DNA from: Phycisphaerales bacterium
GTDB lineage: Bacteria > Planctomycetota > Phycisphaerae > Phycisphaerales > UBA1924
Reading direction: 5' to 3'
Assembly: GCA_020853815.1 (NCBI GenBank)
Contig: JADYYE010000157.1
Span: 1 to 44,931 of the forward strand
DNA: 44,931 nt
Below, piece after piece: positions 38,335 through 44,931 of the stretch (within the stretch, counting starts at the first letter, position 1; every line of letters begins with the position of its first letter). Position numbers and translations under genes: made by a program. Below the pieces are notes generated by a model. The model had not been told where the DNA came from and made no database searches. It was given only the letters and a program-made list of their open reading frames with translations.

Positions 38335-40124
38335 GTGCTTCCCGTGCTGCACGCCTCGCGCCAGAGCGCGCGGAGCGCGGACTCAAAGCGGCGGGCGTGG
38401 CCGGCGGCGTCGCAGAGCGGGGACGCGAGCACCTGATCGCGGAGGGATGCGCGGGTGTGCGCCAGCGACTGGCGATCGGCGACCAGGCGTGCCGCAATGT
38501 CGGCGTATTCATCGGCGCTGCGGGCGATCCACTCGGGGTGTCGCGCGGAGGTGAGGATGCTGGCGGCGGTGCGTTCGGCGTGTCGCGTGCCCGGGAGCGT
38601 GACGACGGGGACGCCCATGACGAGCGATTCGCAGGTGGTGGTCACGCCGTTGTATGGCATCGTGTCCAGCGCGAGCCAGAGGCGCGAATAGATGGCGAGG
38701 TGCTCGGCGATGGTGGGCGTGGGGCCGAGCAGCGTGAGGCGCGCGGGGTTGATGCCGCGGGCGTGGAACTGGCGCGTGATGAACGCGCGGACGGATTCGT
38801 CGGCGAGGGCCTTGGCCTTGAGCACGAGCGTGGCGTCTTCGATGCGGCGGAGCACGGCGGCCCAGGTGTCGAGGGTGCGCGGCGAGACCTTGGAGAGCAT
38901 GTTAAACGAGCCCAGGACCGGCGGGCCGTCGGGGAGTGGCGAGACGGGCGGGAGGTCGGAGGGCGGCGTGTAGGCGTGCATGCCGGCGGGCTGCATTTCG
39001 GCGGGAGACGTGAGGCGGACGAGGCGCTCGGTGCAGAAGGACTCTGATTGGGCCGCGGGGTCGGTGACGTCGTCGACGAGGCGGGAGTCGATGGCGGAGA
39101 CGCCGGTGGTGTTGGGATAGCCGAGGTAGGTGCATTGCAGCGGCGCGGCGCGGAGGGCCATGGCGCGCAGGCGGTTCTTGTGGGTGAGGCCCGCCAGGTC
39201 GATGAGGATGTCGACTTTCCGCGCGCGAACGAGTCGTGCGAGCTCGAGATCCGGGAGTAAGGCGGCGTCGTGGTGTTCGTCGCAGAGGGCGCGGAGGCGC
39301 GTGGTGGTGCGGTCGGCGCTGCCGCCGGCGTCGAGGGCGATGACGCGGGCGCGGGAGCGATCGAGATGCTTGAAGAGTCCCTCGATGAAGAAGGCGACGG
39401 AGTGCTCGCGAAAATCGGGTGAAAGGAAGGCGATGTTGAGGACCTTTTCCGGGTCGCGCGCGGGCGGCGGGGGGCCCAGCGCGGCACGATCGGCGAGCGT
39501 GGAGGCATCGAGCGCCCGGGCGTAGCGGACGTGGGCGTCGAACGACTCGGCGCGATCGGCGTCGGCGTAGTTGAGCACGTCGGCGATGGTCCGATCGATC
39601 ATCGCGTCGTCGGGCGCTTCGGCGCGGCGGGCGCGGAGGAGCGCGAGGGCGTCGCCGGCCCGGGCCATGTCGCAGAGCAGGAGTGCGGCGTTGGTGAGCG
39701 CCTCGGAGAGCTCGGGGCGGAGCGGGATCGCCCGCTCGAGGAGCGCGAGGGCCTCGCTGGTGGCGTGCCGCTTGATGAGCGCCATCGCGAGCAGGTTGCG
39801 GGCGGCGTATTCGGACGGGTTGACACGGATGGCCTCGCGGAGCGCGTGCTCGGCGCGACCGGTGAGGTCGAAGTTGAGCAGCGTCTCGCCGAGATTGGTG
39901 TGGTAGACGGAACGCGAGGGGTCGAGCGTGACGGCACGCTGGCAGAAGTGGATCGCGCGCTCGGCCTGGCCGAGGTCACGCAAAACCGCGCCCATGAGCG
40001 CGGCGAGGTCGGCGTCCTTGGGCGAGCGCTGGATCGCGCTGCGCAGAGAGACCTCCGCCTGGGCGAATTGGCCCTGCTCGTACAGGCGGAACGCGGCTTG
40101 GTAGGCGGGCGAGGTGGTGGACAC
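38331..40124 (-). CDS. O-GlcNAc-transferase-like glycosyltransferase with TPR repeats (GT41/SPINDLY type)
   Basis: 597 residues from GTG at 40124. N-terminal TPR region (about 1-190; for example LYEQGQFAQAEVSLRSAIQR, AERAIHFCQRAVTLDPS, AEHALREAIRVNPSEYAARN). Catalytic part from about 220: NIAFLSPDFREHSVAFFIEG (His is the conserved base), VDILIDLAGLTHKNRL, CTYLGYPNTTGVSAIDSRLV, LGSFNMLSKVSPRTLDTWA, LVLKAKALAD (UDP-binding Lys) and TMPYNGVTTTCESLVMGVPV. These are the signatures of protein O-GlcNAc transferases and plant SPINDLY. Donor could be UDP-GlcNAc or another sugar nucleotide; the target is probably protein Ser/Thr. It lies 6 bases after dxr and overlaps the permease by 4. Confidence 0.88.
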   Translation of the reverse strand: MSTTSPAYQAAFRLYEQGQFAQAEVSLRSAIQRSPKDADLAALMGAVLRDLGQAERAIHFCQRAVTLDPSRSVYHTNLGETLLNFDLTGRAEHALREAIRVNPSEYAARNLLAMALIKRHATSEALALLERAIPLRPELSEALTNAALLLCDMARAGDALALLRARRAEAPDDAMIDRTIADVLNYADADRAESFDAHVRYARALDASTLADRAALGPPPPARDPEKVLNIAFLSPDFREHSVAFFIEGLFKHLDRSRARVIALDAGGSADRTTTRLRALCDEHHDAALLPDLELARLVRARKVDILIDLAGLTHKNRLRAMALRAAPLQCTYLGYPNTTGVSAIDSRLVDDVTDPAAQSESFCTERLVRLTSPAEMQPAGMHAYTPPSDLPPVSPLPDGPPVLGSFNMLSKVSPRTLDTWAAVLRRIEDATLVLKAKALADESVRAFITRQFHARGINPARLTLLGPTPTIAEHLAIYSRLWLALDTMPYNGVTTTCESLVMGVPVVTLPGTRHAERTAASILTSARHPEWIARSADEYADIAARLVADRQSLAHTRASLRDQVLASPLCDAAGHARRFESALRALWREACSTGST

Positions 40125-40130
40125 GCGGAA

Positions 40131-41333
40131 CTAGCGTACACCCACATGCACGCCCGCGGCGCGGCGGCGGATCAGGTCGCGGGCGAGCGATTCGGCCTCG
40201 GCAAGGTCGGAAAGGTCGCGCAGGGGACCGATCGGGAGCGTTTCCAGCGCCTCGCGCGCCAATTCCGGGATGCGGTGGAAGGCCAGGTCGCGGGCGGGGT
40301 CGAGGAAGGCGGCGACGGCCTCTTCGTTGGCGGCGTTGAGGATCGCGCCGGAGGACTCGCCGCGGTGCATCACGAGGTCGGCCAGCGCCAGTGCGGGGAA
40401 TCGCGCGGGGTCGGGCGTTTCGAACTCCAGGCGAGAGAGCGACGCGAGGTCGAGGCGAGGGGCGGCACCCTCGGCGCGGCGCGGAAACGTCAGAGCGGCC
40501 TGGATGGGCGTGCGCATGTCCGGGCAGGCGAGCTGCGCCAGCACGCTTGCGTCGTTCAGCTCCACGATCGCGTGGACGATCGACTGGGGATGGATGACCG
40601 CGCCGAGTTTTTCGGGTGGGAGCTCAAAGAGCCAGTGGGCCTCGATGAGTTCGAGGGCCTTGTTCATGAGCGACGCGGAGTCGATCGTGACCTTGGCGCC
40701 CATGGTCCAGGTGGGATGGCGCAGGGCCTCTTCGCGGGTCGCGCGGCGGATCTGCTCGGGCGACCAGGTTCGGAACGGGCCGCCCGAGGCGGTGAGCGTG
40801 ACGCGGCGAACGGCGTCGGGAGCCTTGAGAGGCGGGGCGAGAGGCGTGGGCTTGATGCCCATCAGGGCCTGCCACACGCCGGAGTGTTCGCTATCCACCG
40901 GGAGCAGGCGCGAGCCGGAGCGGACGGCGGCGGGTATGACGAGCGCGCCGGCGGCGACGAGCGTTTCCTTATTGGCCAGTGCGACGTCGCGCCCGAGCTC
41001 GACGGCGGCGAGCGTCGCGGGCAGGCCGGCGGAGCCGACGATCGCCGCCATGACAAGGTCGCAATCGACGGCGCGGACGAGATCAAAGGCGGCGGTCGGG
41101 CCTCGGAACGTGGCGGAAGAGTCGGAGCGCGAGCAGGCGGTGTTGGAGCAGTTGAAGCGGGCGGCCTGCTGGGCGAGGAGTTGGTGGTTCTGCCCGGCGG
41201 CCAGGCCGACGACGTCGAAGCGGTCGGGATACTCGCCCCGCGCGTGGAGGTGGTTGAGGTGCGCGACAACGCCGAGGGTGCTGGTGCCGATCGAGCCGGT
41301 GGAGCCGAGGATGATGATGCGGCGGGGAGGCAT
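40131..41333 (-). CDS. dxr: 1-deoxy-D-xylulose 5-phosphate reductoisomerase
   Basis: 400 residues from ATG at 41333; an earlier frame to 41357 starts within a repeat tract. NADPH-binding IILGSTGSIGTSTL at the N-terminus, DVALANKETLVAAGALVI, PVDSEHSGVWQAL (metal and substrate site), LTASGGPFRTW, HPTWTMGAKVTIDSASLMNK and VIHPQSIVHAIVE: all diagnostic for DXR. It makes MEP, the committed step of the non-mevalonate isoprenoid pathway. Length is normal. It is the first gene of an operon with the O-GlcNAc-transferase-like gene and the permease. The RseP protease gene that often follows dxr is not here. Confidence 0.96.
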   Translation of the reverse strand: MPPRRIIILGSTGSIGTSTLGVVAHLNHLHARGEYPDRFDVVGLAAGQNHQLLAQQAARFNCSNTACSRSDSSATFRGPTAAFDLVRAVDCDLVMAAIVGSAGLPATLAAVELGRDVALANKETLVAAGALVIPAAVRSGSRLLPVDSEHSGVWQALMGIKPTPLAPPLKAPDAVRRVTLTASGGPFRTWSPEQIRRATREEALRHPTWTMGAKVTIDSASLMNKALELIEAHWLFELPPEKLGAVIHPQSIVHAIVELNDASVLAQLACPDMRTPIQAALTFPRRAEGAAPRLDLASLSRLEFETPDPARFPALALADLVMHRGESSGAILNAANEEAVAAFLDPARDLAFHRIPELAREALETLPIGPLRDLSDLAEAESLARDLIRRRAAGVHVGVR

Positions 41334-41340
41334 GGGAGAA

Positions 41341-41437
41341 AATCGCAAAATGGCCAAATCACCAAATGGCCAAACGGAGAAGAGCGGAAGTCACGAAGTC
41401 ACGAAGACAATACCTCGGGAGTCGGGAGTCGGGAGTG
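41341..41437. repeat. Compound tandem-repeat tract upstream of dxr
   Basis: Three different micro-repeats in a row: AAATGGCC/AAATCACC (41347-41373), AAGTCACG repeated twice with AAG (41388-41406), and GGGAGTC repeated three times (41417-41437). Relatives of the first unit flank copy C of the 97-bp element at about 35355. The dxr promoter must lie in or beyond it. Confidence 0.8.
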
Positions 41438-41535
41438 GTGAAGAAAAGCAATTGAACGCAGAGGTCGCAGAGGGCGCGGTGAGGGAGATGGAGGGCGATC
41501 GCGGCAAAGAGGCGCGAGCTGCCTGGAGGATCAAT

Positions 41536-41592
41536 CACTTTGCCACTTTGCCACTTTGCCACTTGACCACTCGACCACTCGACCACTTTGCC
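41536..41592. repeat. Tandem repeat tract, CCACTTTG/ACCACTCG family
   Basis: Seven units of 8 bases, changing along the tract from CCACTTTG (three) to CCACTTGA, CCACTCGA (two) and CCACTTTG. It ends eight bases before the RNase E/G stop. Same family as 6659-6692. Confidence 0.88.
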
Positions 41593-41599
41593 TACTGGC

Positions 41600-44566
41600 T
41601 CATTCGGGCTTGGGGCGCTTGTTGAGTTCGCTGGGGGAGAGCTTGCGCTTGAAGCCGTAGAGACGCCGCGGCTGGGCGGCGGGCGCGGGCTGCGGCGCGG
41701 CCGGGGTCGGCGGGGTTGAGGCCGGCGGATTGGCAGTCGTCTGGCGCGTCTGTTCGGCGCGGGGTTGGCGGTGACCATCGCGGTGACCATCGCGATGCTC
41801 GCCGCGCTGGCCGCCCTGACGCCCGTCGCGCAGATTGCCTTGGCCCTGGTCACCTTGCGACTGATCGCGATCGCCGGGCTGGTTTTCGCCGCGGTTCTCG
41901 CCGCGATTTTCGGTTCCTCGCCCACGCCCGCCGCGACGACGCCGGCGGCGACGGCGCTTGCCGCCCTCGCCTTGTTGATCGCCGGTTTGCTCAGCGGTCT
42001 GATCACCTTGGGAATCGGCATTCTCATCGCCCGCGTCGGCGGACTGGCCGCCCGGGTCCATGCTGCCCTCGGCATCTTCGGCGGGAGCCGTATCGCGCGT
42101 GTCGCGCGGGCCACGAGGCTGAACATCGCTCGGATCGCGCGAGACAGCACCTGCATTGTCGCTCGCGTTGTCGCCCATGTCGTCACGCGGCTCGGGCGAG
42201 CCGGCGGCTCCATCGGGGGCGTTCATCGCGCCGTCGCCCTGGCGGTTGCGATTGCGACCTCGTCCGCCGCGGCGTCGACGACGGCGGCGCTTGCCGCCTT
42301 CTCCGGGCTGGCCCGGTTGACCCTGCGGGTCTTGCTGGTCGTCGCGGTTGGAATCACCCTGCATTTGCGAATCGCCGTGGCCTTCGTTCCCGCCCATGTT
42401 GACGCCGGATTCGCCGGTGTCGGCCCCGGAGTCAGAGCGCGAGCCGCGATTGGCGGGTGCGACGGTGGATTCGTCGTCGTAATCGCCGGCCGTGGGCACG
42501 GGGCGGACGCGCGTGGGCGCGACACCCGCGATGACGCGTGGCTCTTCGTCGGCTCGGGGGAGCCGCGCGGGGCGCGGTGCATCGAGGGACGAGGGAAGAG
42601 GTCCGGCGTCGTCGCCCGCGGAAGCGCGGCGGTCGCGCCCGTCGCGGGCCTGACCATCTCGTGCCTGTCCGTCGCGGCCGCGCCCACCGCCGCGCTGGTC
42701 GCGCGAGTCACGGCGCGAATCGCGTTGATCTCGTTGATCGCGGGGCTGGTCGCCCTCGCCGCCACGCCCGCGTCCCCGCCCGCCGCGCCGACGGCGTCGC
42801 TTGCGCCCGTTGCGGTCCTGCTGATCGTCTTCGCCCGCGAGAACGGGGCGATCGTCGCCCTCCTCGACGGGGACATCGGGGAGGTCCATCTCGATGGGGT
42901 GCGTGGGCTCGCCGGGTTCGTGGGTTTCGTCGGCTTCCTGCTCGACGGTGGCGGGGATTTCGTCGGCCCACTCGCTCCCGTCGTGCATCTGCCAGGGCTT
43001 CAGGTCCTTGGGCTTCTTGTGGTGCTGGACGGCGGTGAGGTCGATGTCGGCGCCCGCGGCGTCGTAGGCGTAGAAGGAGACGCGATCGACGGGCACGGAC
43101 TCGCTGACGCGGACGTCGACATGCTTGCCGCTGGATCGCTCGATGCGTCCCAGGAGCTGGCGGCGCGACGAGAGGAGCTCGCCCGCGACGCGCGGGGCGA
43201 CGGCGATCTCGACCTTGGTGACGCGGTCGATATCGAGCACGGCGGCGAGCTCGCGGAGCGCGTCGGAGGCGACGGAGTCGGGGCGCTGCACGAGGCCGCG
43301 CCCGCGGCAGGTTGGGCAGTCGACGAAGTGGACGGACTCGTGGCTGCCGCGCATGCGCTGGCGGGTCATTTCGAGGATGCCGAAGGGTGAGATGTTGGCG
43401 GTGGTGGTGCGGGCCTTGTCGCGCTTGAGGCGTTCCTTGAAGCGGGTTTCGATCTCGCGGCGCTTGGCGAGCGAGCGCATGTCGATCAGGTCGTTGACGA
43501 CGATGCCGCCCAGGTCGCGGAGGCGGAGCTGCCGGCAGATTTCGTCGACGGCCTCGAGGTTGGTGCGATAGGCGTTTTCCTCGGCGTCGCGCGATTCACG
43601 CGACTTGCCGGAGTTGACGTCGATCGCGACCAGGGCCTCGGTCTGGTCGATGACCAGGCGCCCGCCCGAGGGGAGCGGAACCTCGCGGGCGTGGATGAGC
43701 GCGATCTGCGGCTCGATGCCGAAGGCGTGGAAGATGGGCGTCTTGCCCGGGAAGTGCAGGAGCTTGGTGGTGGAGCGCGGCGAGACGATCTTCATGAAGC
43801 GGCTGGCGCGGTCGAGCGCAACCTCGTGGTCGATGACGACCTCGTGGGTCTCGCCGGTGAGCAGGTCGCGCAGGGCGCGGACGAGCAGATCGCTCTCGGA
43901 ATAGAGCAGACGCGGCTTGCTGCCCGAATCGCGCCGGCGCTCCATGTCCTTCCACAGGCGCTGGAGGTAGGCCAGGTCGCGCTTGAGCTCGAGCTTGGTG
44001 CGGTCCATGCCCGCGGTGCGCAGGATGAAGCCGAAGCCCTCGGGGAGGTCGAGCTGATCGAGGATCTGGCGCATCTTGGCGCGCTGCTCCTCGTCCTCGA
44101 CCTTGCGCGAGACACCGACCTTGTCCATCTGGGGCATCATGACGAGGTAGCGCCCGGGGATGGAGAGGTAGCTGGTGAGGGTGGGGCCCTTGGTGCCGAC
44201 GCCCTCCTTCAGAACCTGGACGGTGATCTCCTGGCCGCGCTTCAGGCAGTGCTGGATGGGCGGGCGTTCGCGGCGCGGGGTCTTGTGCCCGACGCGCTCG
44301 GTCGTCTCCTCGACGTCCTCGCCCGGGAAATAGCGGGGGTGGAGGTCGGAGTAGTGGAGGAAGCCGTTCTCACCCACGCCGAAGTCGATGAAGGCGGCCT
44401 GGATGGAGGCCTCGACGTTGGTGACCTTGCCGACGTAGATGTTGCCGACGCGCGAGGCGCTGGCGAACCGTTCGGCGTGGAGCTCTTCGAGCTTTCCGTC
44501 CTCGACGATGGCGACACGGCACTCATCGCCGGGGACATAGTTGATGATCATCTGGTTGTTTGACAT
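41600..44566 (-). CDS. rne: Ribonuclease E/G with a long arginine-rich disordered tail
   Basis: 988 residues from ATG at 44566 (AGGA upstream). S1 RNA-binding domain (about 37-130: GNIYVGKVTNVEASIQAAFI), sensor and DNase-I-like catalytic core with Asp316 (VAIDVNSGK) and Asp359 (GGIVVNDLIDM), and the zinc-link CPTC (416-419). Residues 1-520 are thus a full RNase E/G core. The other 470 residues are disordered, with three arginine patches (near KRRRRRGGRGRGRGGEG, KRRRRRRRGGRGRNRNRQ, KRRRRRRRRGGRGRGTENRG) spaced by Asp/Gln/Gly-rich stretches; these probably bind RNA and could form a degradosome-like scaffold. The tail ends in a conserved-looking basic motif, YGFKRKLSPSELNKRPKPE. It is not linked to other RNA-decay genes here. 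Confidence 0.93.
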   Translation of the reverse strand: MSNNQMIINYVPGDECRVAIVEDGKLEELHAERFASASRVGNIYVGKVTNVEASIQAAFIDFGVGENGFLHYSDLHPRYFPGEDVEETTERVGHKTPRRERPPIQHCLKRGQEITVQVLKEGVGTKGPTLTSYLSIPGRYLVMMPQMDKVGVSRKVEDEEQRAKMRQILDQLDLPEGFGFILRTAGMDRTKLELKRDLAYLQRLWKDMERRRDSGSKPRLLYSESDLLVRALRDLLTGETHEVVIDHEVALDRASRFMKIVSPRSTTKLLHFPGKTPIFHAFGIEPQIALIHAREVPLPSGGRLVIDQTEALVAIDVNSGKSRESRDAEENAYRTNLEAVDEICRQLRLRDLGGIVVNDLIDMRSLAKRREIETRFKERLKRDKARTTTANISPFGILEMTRQRMRGSHESVHFVDCPTCRGRGLVQRPDSVASDALRELAAVLDIDRVTKVEIAVAPRVAGELLSSRRQLLGRIERSSGKHVDVRVSESVPVDRVSFYAYDAAGADIDLTAVQHHKKPKDLKPWQMHDGSEWADEIPATVEQEADETHEPGEPTHPIEMDLPDVPVEEGDDRPVLAGEDDQQDRNGRKRRRRRGGRGRGRGGEGDQPRDQRDQRDSRRDSRDQRGGGRGRDGQARDGQARDGRDRRASAGDDAGPLPSSLDAPRPARLPRADEEPRVIAGVAPTRVRPVPTAGDYDDESTVAPANRGSRSDSGADTGESGVNMGGNEGHGDSQMQGDSNRDDQQDPQGQPGQPGEGGKRRRRRRRGGRGRNRNRQGDGAMNAPDGAAGSPEPRDDMGDNASDNAGAVSRDPSDVQPRGPRDTRDTAPAEDAEGSMDPGGQSADAGDENADSQGDQTAEQTGDQQGEGGKRRRRRRRRGGRGRGTENRGENRGENQPGDRDQSQGDQGQGNLRDGRQGGQRGEHRDGHRDGHRQPRAEQTRQTTANPPASTPPTPAAPQPAPAAQPRRLYGFKRKLSPSELNKRPKPE

Positions 44567-44931
44567 GGAGCGTTCCTCGCGGTCTTTCGTTTCCGCGCGG
44601 ACGCGAGCTTCTACGTGGTGGTGAGCGCCCGCGTTCGGGGGCGCACGACAGCCGCTCGTCGCGCATCGCGCGAGGTCGGCTTTTCGGCGGCCCGGATTCG
44701 GGTGGGCGTGGTCACGGGGATCACGAAGAAGAACAGCGTCCGCGTGCGGCGGATCGCGTGCGCCGTGGTTCGCACCCGGCGCTCCCGGCGCGCCCGACGC
44801 ATCGCGCGGGGCTCGGGGCGGCCAACGGGGCGGACCATTCGGCGGCGGGCGCTCAACCCGGTTCGGGTGAGGCCCGGCGATTCGCCGCGGTTCCTTCGCC
44901 AGTGCTCATTCGGCGGTACGCCCGTCGAACG
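44567..44931. other. Upstream region of the RNase E/G gene to the window edge
   Basis: 365 bases. No gene supported: a minus-strand frame at 44611-44856 is an Arg/Thr-rich run without family likeness. In other bacteria the rne leader is long and is used for self-regulation; that could apply, but no specific structure is evident. A gene may begin beyond the right edge. Confidence 0.4.

Noticed and set aside
41765..43390. 541-codon plus-strand open frame with hydrophobic content
   Set aside because: Antisense to the Arg/Gly/Asp-rich tail of RNase E/G; the biased codons of that tail create an Ala/Val-rich frame on the other strand.
44611..44856. 81-codon minus-strand frame upstream of RNase E/G
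   Set aside because: Arg/Thr-rich, no ribosome-binding site, no family likeness.

Overview
The window reads as chromosomal DNA from a planctomycete, most likely of the Phycisphaerae. Base composition is high in G+C. Three large secreted proteins end in tandem EF-hand-like dockerin repeats that finish in Gly-Cys. There is a PEP-CTERM-like surface protein, a prepilin-like protein with the H-X9-DG motif, and a formylglycine-generating enzyme. Many starts are GTG and Shine-Dalgarno use is patchy. This placement rests on protein style and remembered family distributions, not on a search. I see no rRNA, CRISPR array, prophage or complete transposon; the only RNA gene is one tRNA-Val(CAC).

Left part (1-10.2 kb): a transposase N-terminus runs off the left edge beside a degraded hypothetical gene. 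It is followed by an MFS transporter and a GNAT acetyltransferase, divergent from a SAM methyltransferase, and an unknown gene. Next is a sulfate-activation block: cysC and cysQ face away from sat, together making PAPS and recycling PAP. Ribosomal protein L21 (without L27) with a clear terminator and a one-domain asparaginase follow.

Middle (10.2-28.9 kb): a prepilin-like protein, a small membrane zinc-ribbon protein, the flagellar stator pair motA-motB, tRNA-Val and a true formylglycine-generating enzyme with both active-site cysteines. Then an Nramp metal transporter divergent from a DtxR/MntR regulator around an 18-bp palindrome, three tandem GC-type dockerin proteins, and the two CoA-transferase subunits scoB and scoA, which lie more than 3 kb apart. 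Between them are a small membrane protein, a one-blade PQQ-type protein, an alkaline-phosphatase-superfamily hydrolase and a lipoprotein.

Right part (28.4-44.9 kb): a Fur-like regulator lacking the usual Cys pairs; a tightly overlapping run of GT-C glycosyltransferase, flippase-like protein and NAD synthetase; a PEP-CTERM-like protein; YchF; a minus-strand operon dxr - O-GlcNAc-transferase-like protein - lone ABC permease; and an RNase E/G with a very long arginine-rich disordered tail.

The most unusual content is in the spacers. (1) A 97-bp element occurs in three near-identical copies with 11-bp perfect terminal inverted repeats, flanking 4-bp direct repeats and internal palindromes: a non-autonomous MITE-like family. 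Two solo hairpins match its core. (2) Almost every gene-free spacer carries a short tandem array of 7-8-bp units of several families, some shared between distant spacers. (3) A second hairpin family keeps the outer arms CACCG/CGGTG but changes the inner stem. These layers make the intergenic space repeat-dense while the genes stay ordinary.
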